Origin: Marisa cornuarietis
Taxonomy: Eukaryota > Mollusca > Gastropoda > Architaenioglossa > Ampullariidae
Assembly (NCBI GenBank): GCA_004794655.1
Contig: SMMW01000585.1
Coordinates: 6,894,001 to 6,958,000 of the forward strand
Reading direction: 5' to 3'
DNA length: 64,000 nt
The position numbers and the translations under genes were made by a program. This document shows positions 12,851 through 25,800 of the stretch, piece after piece (the first letter of the stretch is position 1; the number at the start of each line of letters is the position of its first letter). Under the pieces are notes generated by a model. That model was not told where the DNA came from, searched no databases, and saw nothing but the letters and a program-made list of their open reading frames with translations.

Positions 12851-15800
12851 GTGGTGGTGAGTGTAGAAGCATTGATGGTGCTGCTGCTGGAATGTGTGCA
12901 TGAGATTCTCCGGAACGATGATGGCGGTGGTAGTTGTGGCTGAGGTTGCTGCTGCTGCAGTTAGGCTGGTGGACGGGTGCGCATAGAAGACGGACTCAAG
13001 CCCCGGCGGGAGGAGGGCTAAGGTGGTGGCCACCTCTCCGGGTACGTCCAGCCCCAGTCCCGCGGCGGGTAGGCCACCCGTGGCTTGCAGCGTTATGACG
13101 TTGCCGTCCTCGCCTTTGCTGTTGTCGTCTTCACATGGCCCGCTCCCGCTGCCCGCCGGCACCAGCATCATGTAGGCCCGACTCACTAACTGCTCCTCAA
13201 CCTCCGGGAATCCTCCGTCCTCCTCCATGCGCATGCGCAAGGCTATGTCCTCGTCGACCACTCTGTCGTCTGTGGCGGTCTTGAGGAATTGCTCCATGGC
13301 GCTCGACTCCAGATCTGCCCCGAGCTTCTCGGGCATGCAGACGATTCCTGACAAGGCCGACTTCTCGTGGCTCCCTCTGGTGCTAGAAGATTCTTTTTTC
13401 TTCCTCCTTCTGGTTTTCGTTCGGCCTTTTGTTTCGGTTGGCTGGCCGGACACCTCCGTCATTACTGTCTCTGGCGGTCGCTGAGATTCTACTGGGTACA
13501 AATGTGATATGGATACTTTTTTAATAAACAACAACAACACACACACCCCCACACACAGAGAAGTAGAGCAATAGCATCGTCTAAAGGGCAGTCGAGCCCC
13601 TCTAATTCTATATTTGTGAATTTCGCCAACTGTAAGGATAAAGAAAACGTTCTAGCTGAACGCCAAAATCTGAAAGAAAGTGTGCCAGAAATCGTCGTCT
13701 CGGGAGACTTTTCTCCGTGCTACCCACCCTGTAGCCTAGCAATAAATTAACTGCAATATGGTTGTAACTTGACCCTGACCTTTCGACGTGAGCTGCTGGG
13801 CGCGCACGGTGGCCGCAGGGTCCGTGTCGGGCTTCACATCTTGCATAATGTCACGTGATACCTCGGGCGCCATCTTGTGCCTGTTGACGAGGTGCATGCG
13901 CATGTTGCCGCGGGTCGTGGAGCGGTAGGTGCACTGCGGGCAAGCGAACGGCCTCTCGCCGGTGTGCGTGCGAATGTGCATATGCAGCTGCGTCCTGAAA
14001 AACGGTCACGTTAACAACTAAATCACCGCCACACGACTCAAAGACCAAAATCTCCGTTACTCCTGCCATGAAGCTACCAACTCCATTATTACCACGTGCA
14101 TTCTCTTCTACTGCCGCCTGTATCATTATAGCTATACTTATACTGCCCCACCTTGCTTAAAACAACACTGAAAACACACATACACAGATGACATAACTGT
14201 AAGTAATTAGCAGTACCATCCTTTGTTTTACATACACAATTCAGTTCTAAGGCTATAGAATGCCTTCTAGTCATACGATTTCGTACTTTTTGGTAGAATA
14301 CAGTTCATATTTAAAATCAGAAATCACCAAACAAAAGTGACATTATATATGTGCTGTACGCTGCACATTTAATATTTCACTGTTTGAAGCCTTAAAACGA
14401 GGCATTGAGGTTAGATGCCTATAAATATAAATCGCAGTTTGCATTAGAACTTCCTCTCTCTGTGTTTATGATGTGTTCTACAGTAAAGATTTACAGTACC
14501 GGTTTCAATCTGTGTACGTGACGTGTTTACAGTCAAGATTAACAGTTCCGTTTCAATCTAGTCTCACGGCACACGTGCTTTTCTCATACACGTGAGCTAA
14601 CTCTTCAAGCTACTCCTGATGAAATGTGTCTTTTTCGACGGGCTCTAAAGTTTTTTGGTGCTATATCTAGCTGAAATGTGCTCATCATTAAAAACAAAAT
14701 CCTATTAAAAGATTCAAAATGTGAGCTATAGTTTTATAAAACTATTATCTTGTAGATGGGTTTATTTTTGTCACATTCTCCCATCGACTCTCTATATAGG
14801 AATAATTTTCCTTCAGTGAAATGTCTTTTTTTCAGTTTTGTGTTATAGTTTTGCTTCGAGAGATTTGACTTATACTTAATGTTCTTATAAATCTTAAGTC
14901 TGGGTTTAGATACATGTTGTCCTGCTGCTTTTATAGCGCAGAATGAAGTGCCCTCCCTCAACATATATATATATATATTTTGTATGGTACTTATTTAATT
15001 TTTTTAGTACAATAGTAGTGGAAACTTGGATGTGGTTTTGTATCTGTATCAGTCCCATTACGTTTTGGCTTGACTACAGATATACTTCTAAGGAGATTCA
15101 AAAGCAACTCGCATAAAAGAATACGGAAATGTAAGTAATGCTTAACTAAGTCATGAATCGTGTTAATAATGGGTTTTTATTTAACCTTTCAATTTAAGGT
15201 TTAAACATATAAGGATCTTTCTTTAATCTATCCAGAATTCAACGGACAGAAAAGCAAACTCAATAAATATTGTATTTAAAGGCAAACTGTTAGGAGAGTC
15301 ATTTAAGGTAATTTACACTACACAAATCTTCTCAGTCTACAACAATAAATCAAGCACCAAGTTTGACAGGTTGAAATGGAAATAACTGGACAAAATTCTT
15401 TCCATGCGAACGTTCTTTAAACATAAATTACAGTGAATTAGCCTTGATGTTAGCTGTACAAGACAAATTTTATGAATTATCTCTTCGTTCACTGTCTAGA
15501 AAGCTCGAAATGGCTACTTGGAACTACTCCATCAAAACTTGTGAGTCCACATTTATTCGAAGATAAGCTGTTATGGTCTTAGTTCTCGAAGTAAACTGAG
15601 TGCAAAACAGTACTTTTTACATAATATTGTTTTCTGAAAACGATCCTCAGATGCCCATCAAATACTACTTCTTGCTTAGTTCACAGCTGGGGTACTTTCT
15701 AACATCAAACCTTTTGCAGTTTCGAATTGTTGTGATGGAGCCTTGTAAATACACAAGAAAAATCTTAAACCGTCTCTTCGCTTAATGAGCTAATACTCGT

Positions 15801-16827
15801 CTCTGATCAATAGTTGCACTGAATGTTTAGTAGTTACTGTCTCTTACTCAAGTGTTTTTGCTGTAAATTATGTTTTACTCATTTCATAATTTTATTAGCG
15901 CTAGAATGCATCATATAATTAAAAAACGAATTATATAGCTATACAATGTATGTATTCTATAATTATAAAATGAATTGTATAAGTATAGAATGCATTCTAT
16001 ATTTATAAAACAAATTGTATTGCTGCAAAGAAAAAAAAATTAAAATTCCCCTCTTGGTGCCCCTTATGAACATGGCCATAAAAAAACAGCTGCGTGCAGG
16101 AGGCGATCGTCTTACTTGGTTTTGAACGTCTTCTCGCATTTATCGCACGAGTGCTTTTTCTCCTTGTTGTGGCGGTGGAAGACATGGCTGTGCAGGCACG
16201 TGCGCGTCTGAAAGCCCTTGCCGCACATTTCGCACACGAACGGCGTCTTCTCCTCGTGCGCACGCTTGTGGTCCTGCGCAGAGTACACTTTGTTGTCACT
16301 GGTCTGATTCCCATTCTCCCACCCCAACACACACAACATGTCGCACAGGACCAATAATTACAGAGCAAGAGATTGACAATAGTGATGGGCCCCGTATTAT
16401 GAAGCGATGATTTGTTGTCCAGAAGAAAATGAAGGGCAAGCGTTTCGTCTCTGTAATTATAAAACGGCGTTCTGACTTCGGGGATGTTGTTTATCCCCTA
16501 GGACTAGAGTTAAAAAGAAGTGGTAAAGATTCCCTGGGGTAAAGTAAATAAATCAACATTCATGTTGTCTGGATAGCATGTCTAACCACGGAGACAAGAA
16601 ATTTGTACTCATTCATTTCCCAATTTCACCCCGGGACGTATAATTACCCTCGCTTCGTGAATACTGTCCCTATACAGCTTTCAACACTTCTGCATAATCC
16701 CCTTACCAAACTAATGTTTTTATATTTGCCGAGTGTTACCACAATATTTCTTAATATGCTCTACAGTTTTCGTCTGGACAAGCCTGCCCCGTGAGTGTGT
16801 AGGTATGTGAGTGCGTAAGTGAAAGAG

Positions 16828-16874
<47 letters not shown>

Positions 16875-19800
16875 GAGATGTTTTAGGTAAAGCGATGTTT
16901 TAATGATAGTGTCGGTGGACACAATTATTTCATGAAAAGGGTTAATAAAGATGCATATTTTGTGTTGTGTGTGTGTGTGTGTGTGTGTGTGTGAGCACGC
17001 GTGAATACAAGAGAAATTATGTTGCATATAGGTGCAATGGATGAATTAGCAAGGATGGAAGTGTGCGATTTGTGACTTTTGAGCAAGTGGTGGCTATCAT
17101 TAAAACCTGTTCCTCGTGCGATGTTACTAGAACGAATAAACGTTTGAGTCCAGTTACGAAGATCATCAACGCATGGGTATTTAGCTAGACCAGCTATGAC
17201 CAAAGCTGTGATAGTATTGTAACACCTGTGACCTGACTAATGATTACTTCTCGGGACTGACCTTGAGCTGAAATTTGGTAAAAAGTTCCTTTCCACACAC
17301 GTCACACTTGTACACACTCCATCCTTTTGGTAAAGGCACTCCATGTTTGAAGTATTTGTGGTAGTGAAGGTAGTATGTATGGCCATCACGACTCTTATAG
17401 CCACAGATGTCGCACACCTGCAACAAATAGGCAGCTCAAATACCGAGTGAAAGAAACATGGATAAAATGATGACAAGGACAATGCCAAGAACGACAACTT
17501 AACCTTAAAGCCCAACCCGATTGCTGAGCAAAAATCGCTGGAAACAGAGCACAAAGTAGCACAAAAACATGTTCCGGTGGTCTTTCATGACAGAGAGGCA
17601 TGAAAGATTTTATATTAATATTTTTCTCTAAAGCACACCTGGATTTGTTGAGAAAACAGGAGAGTACTTTTTTCCCCCGCCTTCCTAGTTGCAGGTGAGA
17701 ATGCCGATGTTTGAAGGCTTATATCTTTAAAATTAAGGATCATTATGTACTCATATTTTGGGAATTATTATTTTAAAACGAACTTAACCCGATCATAAAG
17801 AAATAATGTTGCGGTCGGCTTGACCTTTAACTATATAAAGATAATAAAGGATTTTATCTGCTAAGTTCGTATCTATTTTAAGTCAGCAGTTTTTTTTTTT
17901 TACTAGCTACCAACGTGCCAAAATACTACAGAGGGGTAGAGAGTGTGTGCATAGCCGGCGCTAGGGTAGGGTAGCAGGGCGACCGCCCAAGGTCCCGCGC
18001 CTGATGGGGGCCCCGCGCTAGCAAGTTCACCCTCGGGATGAGACAGTCCGTAATTTTCTTGAAATTCTAAAAAAAAAAAAAAAAAATAAAGTAAAATATC
18101 TTGCATCCAACAATATGGCGTTGAGGGGCACAAGAGAGAGGCTTGGAGACCCCCAAAATGGTCCTTTTCTGGGCTTAATGGAAATGCTACCAAAGCATGA
18201 TCCCACAATGAAAGAACATAGTCACAGAATCAAAAACGAAGAAATATTTGACCACTACTTGGGCCATCAGATTCAAGACGAGTTGATTCAACTAATGTCA
18301 TCAGAAGCTCAGAAGAAGATATTAGAGAAGGTACAAAAAGCAAAGTATTTTCTTACTCTTGACTGTACTCCCGACGTGAGTGATAAAGAACAATTAAATG
18401 AGTTTAGTGCTGCGATTTGTCGATGTGAGTGACAAGGATGTAGAAGTGTCAGAACACTTCATCAAATTTTTACATGCCGAAGATTCCACTGGCAAAGGGT
18501 TGAGAGACACTCTGCTTGAAGCACTTCCAAAACATGGGCAACAAATCGAAGACTGCAGAGGTCAAGGCTTTGATAATGGAGCAAACATGAAAGGCAAGCA
18601 TCAAGGTGTTCAAGCTCGAATACTGCAAATAAGTCGCCGTGCTTTTTATATGCCCTGTCCTTTTCCACAACCTTAATGCGAAATGCAATACTCAAACCTT
18701 GACTTTCTTCGGTGTGTTACAGAAAATATACGGTGTCTTTGCAAGTTGCTATGGCAGGTGGAAGATATTAAAAGAAAATGTCCCGTTTCTTACACCAAAA
18801 GCGTTGTCAGCAACAAGATGGGAATGTCCCATGGAGAGCGTGAAAGCCGTAAGCTATCAAAACGGCTGAAATTCAAAATGCGTTGCTACTCGTTTCTGAG
18901 ACGGACAATGATCCAAAAGTGACAAGTGAAGCTGGTTGCCTTGCAAACTACGAGCTGTGGAATTTTGAATTTCTGGTTGCCGTCGTTGTGTGGCATGACA
19001 TCCTGTTTGCCGTCAACACCGTCAGAAACCTTGCAGTCGTCACATATGCAACTCGATGTAGCCATTAAACGCGTTCAGTCTCTTATAAATTTCTTCATCA
19101 AGTATAGAGACAATGGATTTATGTCAGCAATAATCACCGCAAAAGAAACAGCATCATCAATTATTATCGAACCTGTATTTCAAGAGCGCCGCCTTAGGCG
19201 AAGGAAGAGGTGATTTGAATATGAAGTCATGGATGAACCACAAGAGACCTGAAGAATCTTTTAAGGTTGGGTATTTCTTGTGGATCGTCGATCAAGCATT
19301 GGGATTTCTGAAGAAACGTTTTTTAGCAACTAGAGCACTATGCCGGAATATTAGGCTTCCTTTACAATGTTTCACAACTACGCACAATCACAATGAATGA
19401 ATTGAGCAAACATTGCAAGGATTTGGATTGAGAAACGGCGATTTCCGGGATTTGCTTCCAAAGGCCCCGCAATTCTATTTGCCCAAGGCCCCGCACCCCA
19501 CTAGCGCCGGCTCTGGTGTGTGCTACAAAAATTTTGTAATGGCCATGATCCTTTCCGTTTTATAGCTATCGACACCGGCATAGAAAATGTTGTTTTTGAC
19601 CCCATTTTACTACAACCCTATAGCCTTACTACCACTACCATTTACCCATCTATCGACGTTGTAAGATTGCCGTCACAGAATTTAATTCAAGTTAAGGTCA
19701 ATATAATGTAAAGAACAAAATGTCATCTGAAAGTTAGAGATCTTCTCTTATAGCTGAGTCGTTCCCGTCATATTTGGATCTACCACCACATATTTCTACT

Positions 19801-22800
19801 TACAAAGAGATAGCTACTACTCCAATAGAAACAAGAATATAAATATATATTTTTAGCATAAATGATGTCAACAAGTAGCAGCAGGAATCTTTCCTTTGAT
19901 CAGTCCCCGGCTGGTGATATACTGTTGTATAACCTCACTCATCCTCTTTATGTGATTTCTTCAAGAGCTACAGTTAGAGTTATCGACTGCTTTCTCCAGC
20001 AGGATCATCTCCCCTTTTTTTACCGTGGGATCGCTGTCATTCCCATCACGTCTGCGTACAGAGATGTTGTCGAGGACTTCCTCTTCCGGGATTTTGTGGG
20101 TGGTCAAGACGTGCGAGATGCAGCGGCGGGGCACCATGAACTCGTTGCTGCACAGCCGACACTGGTAGTGACGCTTGTCCCCCTCAGGTAGGTCCAGGGC
20201 GCAGACACTCAGCTGAATGACCAGGTGAGTTAGACTGTCGTTCTTGATCCACCGGGCGCGCCGGCCCTCCTTGTAGGGTAGCTGACAACGTGAGAAACAT
20301 AGGGATTGTAGCAGGGTTTAGGGACCAGTTTACAAGGCATTTGACAGTGCAAGAAATTGATAAAAATCAACTAACTATGATATGATTTACAAAGCTCGTA
20401 AAAAATCTGATGTCCACACTTTCGGGTAAATCAAAAAGGGCAAAACAGTATTTATTTCTGTAACTTATTACCGTAAGTTTGCTATGAGAGAAATTTAAAG
20501 GTACTGATGTATCAATAATTCAAATAAGCTAAGGATGTATTTACTACTAATGATGATCATAATTATTATTACGTTATTTTTATTTAAAATCATCATAACC
20601 ATCTGAGAAAAGCTCTCCAGATCTTGGTAATATATAACATACAGCATATAAATTTCAATACATTTAAACACTTCTTTTAACATAAGGGGGAACAAAGCCC
20701 TCAAATCTGGCTACTGTGCAGCAAAACAATGGAACTCCCTCCCTTTCCATATCCACCACCTTCCTGCAATTGAATCCTTCAAATCTGCACTGAAAATGCA
20801 CCTCTTCCTTGAGCATTACTCCTAACACAGTCCACACAATGGTAGTCCTTCTTACCCTCCCCCCTTCCGCTCTTGATACTTTTCTACCCTTCTCTGCAGA
20901 ATCACTATATTCTCTGTTCCTGTTACTTGGTGACTTTTTGTGTTTTCTATCTTTGTTTTCTGTTTGTCGTCAGTACTGTCGTTTATTCTTCCGTCCCTTG
21001 TGTTCTATCCATTTAGTTCATGTCTCTTCCCTGTTTTAAGCGCTAAGAGCATGCTCTCTATCAGTGTGAATATGCGCTAGAAAATATCTTCATTTATTAT
21101 TATTATTATTAAATCTCAAAGAACCGTTACAATCAATCCTTTATCCTTCGACTGACCTTCGCCCGCCGACCAGAAGTCGTCTGGTGGGACTGCAGCTCCG
21201 CGTGTTTTTGCCGCTCGCTCTCTTTCGTGGGAGTTCCTGCTTGAATCACCGCCTCGCCGGCAGAAGGCGCGCCGGCCACCCCTGAGTCCTCCTCTTCGTC
21301 TTCTTCCTCCGTCTCCTCTCTCATCATTTTCTCCAGCTCGGCAAGCTCCATCTTGGCGCGTTTCTTGGGGGGAGCTCGAACCCTCACCCCCCCACTGCCA
21401 CGAGAGAAAAAAACTCATACATGATATATATGTGTGCGCTTTCTCGCAAGCACACATGCTTCATAACTAGTGTGCTCTTAACTCGTACAGGCTCTCAGAA
21501 TGTTCACAACATGTAACGTTTATATTCCAGATTTTTTTTTCATTTTCTTTTATTTTCAAGCACTTTATAAAGCAATCTATGGGTATTATCACTGTTGATC
21601 TCTCTCTTCTGCCTTTCCTCCCTTTCTCGCTCTCTTATTCACTGAATTCCCTTGTTTCAGCCTCCCCTCCTCGTTCTCCCTCTTAAGAAGGAAAAACTCT
21701 TCAAGGAAAATAATTTCCTCCTGTCCTTCTCTAAAAAAACACGTGCACATTGCCTGACCTTGATTTGGCTTTTTTCCTCCGTTTCGGGGCAGCCGCAGGA
21801 GCAACAGATGAGCCTGCTTGTCCACCATCCCCACCGCTGTGCGACATGGTCATATCACCAGCAGGTGGCACTTGAAGCGAGACCAGCCTTGTGGCAGCCC
21901 GCTCGCTCGACGCCATTGTCTCCATGTTCTTTCCTGGGTTGACGCCAGTGCCCACCTCCTGGCCGCCATACTTTCCGCTTTCAGCCACTGCCGCTGCCGC
22001 AGCCGCTTGTTCCGCCAGAAGCTGGTTGACTCGCTGCGACTCCGAGACTACTGACTGGATCAGACGCTTGCGGTAACCCTTCGGCGTCGTCTGCTGCGGT
22101 GGCATTGTCGTCGCGATAAGAGAAACGGTTGACGGCACGGCCGAGGTCGACAAGTCAGCAGACGACGTTGCTGGCAAGAACAGGTTTGGCAGTGCCAAGG
22201 GATTCTGAATATCTTGTCTCTCGTGAGGGTTCGGAGACGCGGTCGCCAGGAGGTTGACAGACGACGATGAGACATTCTTAAACCCCTCCGAACTCAGAAC
22301 GTCCGCTATGCGCCCTTTTAGCGTCCTTCCACGATGTTTGATCATCTGAGTCTGTTGGCCCAGATCCTCATCCGATTTGAGGACCGCAACGGAACTGCTT
22401 GTTTCCATTTTGGGCTTGAAAAGGCTGGAGGGTGCAGATTTACCATTTTCTTTGCTCAAAGGCTGTGAAAAAGGAGTGACCAGAACTTTGGCAGGGGTCC
22501 TAGCAGCAGCCCTGGTCCCGTAAGAATGATGTATGGTGCGAGCTGTTTGTCCGGGGAGTGGAGATGGGTAGGTCATGTCTTTATCTAACGAAACGCACGA
22601 CGTCTGCTTCTTGCGTGATTTGATGACAGATCGTGACGCGCTACTGTCGGCCTGCACGGCGCTGGTGGCCGAGCCGCACCCCTCCACCAGCCGTGAACTG
22701 ACGAGGTCGCTAGCTGTCCCTGATCTTGACCTGCAGGCCTCCGACGCCAGCTGCTTCTTGTGATGAGGGTTGGTTATAGTCGCGCTGGCGATAGTGGTGG

Positions 22801-25800
22801 TGTTAGCTGTGGCAGCGACTACTGACGTTGACTTTAAGTGTGCCGCCGTTTCTGGAGTGTTTGTGACTGGCGAGTGGAGGTCTCCTGCTTTTCCACTCGT
22901 TCTCACACTGACCGTTCCTTTGGCGTTTAGGCTCAACGTGCCCAACCCACCTACCCATAAGGCGCTGGAGGCAGACCTTCTCTCTCCTGACAACCCGGAA
23001 GAGGCAGGGTTGCTCTCCGTCTGACAGGCCACATTTGAGTAAGTGGACACGGCATGACAAGCGTCTGTGACCACCCCCACATCCTGAGTGGGCGGGACTT
23101 CGCGAGGTACAGGGAGGTTAGCGGAACACGCTTGGTCCCGCCTGTCCACGTGCTGTTCCAGCAAGAGCAGTTCAGGGATGTTCAGATCAGTATCGCTGTT
23201 TAGATTCGCTGTCCAGATCATTTCTTCCGATGCTTTCTTGAGGGTCTCCATCTGATTGACAAGAGAACAAGCGAAAATCTTCACCACGTCAAAACTCCAT
23301 TAACACTGAACAGACATTAAATCTACTGCTACTATACTTTTATCAGAAGGCATGGTACATCGCGTATTGTGAAATTGGAAGGATATTCGGCCATCAAACT
23401 ATCGTCAGAGACAGTTGGCTCTCGATGATGATATAATGCCATGACACCATTTAGCACTTTCTCGTACATTTCCTCATTCTAAAAGGCATTCTTAACCGGA
23501 CACATCATGTGGCTGTGCCACTCAGATTTTTAAAATGGCTTTGTTAAAAATGTTGTCAGATATGTCACACTGAGGACTGTATATAGAATTAACTGCCGGT
23601 TGTCTGTTGAAACTCAACTGTTATCTTCTCGCGAAGTCGTAAGGTGTACGGTTTCAGCGACCCCTTAGAAAACCAACATTCGGAACAACAATATATGTTT
23701 CTTTTCGGCAAAAATCTAAACAAAACAATAAAACCGAAACCAAATCAAAATCGCCGACACCCACTCTTCCTTCGAGCTAATGAACCGAACAACCAAGACC
23801 TTAAAGATGTTAAGATTTTGGACCTCCGTCAATGCGAGAGCTCGTATCGTCTGATTTTCTTCTGTGTGTTAATAGAAAAAGTATAAGCTAATTTGCGCAA
23901 AAGCCTCATTCTAGCAATTAACGAGGGAAAAATCTTCTGTCAGCAGTCCATTCTATACATGGTCCTTGGACACACATATTCGGTAATGTATGTCCAGATA
24001 AGATGGTCGCTATCGATGCCAACAAACACTCACATGCAGACAACGTGCCATAACGTGCAAGTCACGGGCGTTTTTGACTGACAGCGCCACGCGCCCGAGG
24101 TAGATGAAATCGATGAAGGCATTGAGGGAAGGGGCCGGGATGTCGGCCTTGAACTGGACGGTCAAGGTTCGGCCGCCCCTCTTGCCCATGTTGGTCTGAC
24201 TTAGCACGCCACACAGATAGGCACTGGCCGAGCAGATGATCGCCTTGTGCACCTGTAACATCATAAAACACCTGTAACCTGCTATAACGTGAAGGTAAAA
24301 AAAGTAAAGCGTGCCATAGCCTGCTGCCTGCGCGCGTTAAGTGGTTCACCATATCTAGGGCAAAACACGCCTTCTCCTTCCGCTGTCTTCGTCTTCCTTC
24401 ATAAATCAGTTCCCCATGCTTACTTGGTTGGTTAGGAATGTACGTGCGCGAGAGAGACACAAGTGTAGTGTACCTTGATGGAGTGAAGGTTGGTGGCCAT
24501 GACTGCGTCACAGAACTGGTACTGTTTCATCATCTCGTACAGCCGTTCGCGTGATGACGTTAACGTGTCGGCGGAGACCAGGGACTCATGTGGGGCAAAA
24601 AGCGTCTCCACCGCCTGTTTAACAGAAACGAGTAAAACACAACGCCTTTTTAAAAATCACGAGTACAACACAACGCCTGTTTAACAGCCAAGAATAAAAA
24701 CACCGCCTGTTAAAGTCACGAATGAAAAAAAAACCAGCTTTTTAGCAGTCACGAGTCACAAACGACGCCTGTTTAATAGTCACGGATAAAAAAAATAACG
24801 CATGTTTAACAGTTAGGAACGATAGACACTGTTTTACATTCATGCATCAGAGACATCACCATCTCTGCACAAAGCATCGATCTAAACAAATAGACAAAAA
24901 AATTTTTTTTTTTAATCAAGCGACCTACTTTCGCGTGAGACCGTGATGTAACTCAGGAAGAACCAGACATTTATACGTACGAAGATAAAAATTTTGTTAT
25001 AGATCTTGAAATTTGATGCAAATGAGTAAAGCCACCACTAGAAGCTAGAAAGCTCTTACCTTGTAGACTCCTGTGGAGCTCAGCAGAGGACGATGAACAC
25101 CAAGATCTGAGTATGGCGTCGTCAGTTCACGCCTGAGTCTGCTAGTCTCACTTGCCTGATGAAAAATTAATTAAAAGACTACCCATGACTTAGCAACACA
25201 GCCTGGCGGTTCTCTACATCTGTTATTAGCGTACACTAGTCAGTAATCATAAACCTGACCATAAGCGACATTGCAATTACGCACACAGTACAAGCATCTC
25301 CAATTCTTGCGAAATGTACACAGTTTCTTTTCTGTGAAATGTACATAGCTCTTCCGATTCCCTGCAACCGCTCCCTGACCTCATAATCATTTTATCTGGG
25401 GATGAAACGTGAAGATCCTCCCCTAACCTTTTTTAAGTCCTTAGGTAGAGAAATGTTAGAGATCTTATTTTTCTCGGAGCCAGCTGCATGTGAGGGGCGG
25501 AGCGGTGACCATATCCTCTCTCGCTACCTTATCTTCCCCCCAATCCTCTAACAATGCATGTCTTGTGACTGACAATGTGATTGACGGTAGTAAAGTAAAA
25601 AGGAAACAAAATATATGAAAGAGGAGCGAAGCGAGGAAGGGTGGGGAGAGGAAAAAAAAACGAAGAAAGAAACCTGCTGGCGAGAGAAATCCGAAGACGA
25701 AATCATTCTGGAGGAACAATTCCCCACGTTTGATTCCTGCGCTCCCATCATGGCCATGGCATCACGGGATGCGGCGAGCGATAAAAAGTTAACGGGTGTG

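Larger units (their letters stand above)
13780..20281 (-). other. C2H2 zinc-finger exons
   Basis: Exons 20281-20024, 17417-17262, 16303-16116 and 13994-13780 carry the fingers. Regular ones: YQCRLC...HVLTTH, FVCEMC...HVFHRH, HSCDKC...HMHIRTH followed by the TGERPF linker, and FACPQC...HLVNRH. VCDIC...H is less regular, and KCDVCGKEL...HKRAH has its Cys and His pairs in different exons with an expanded spacing. The fifth finger is also split by an intron inside its helix. Confidence 0.88.
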
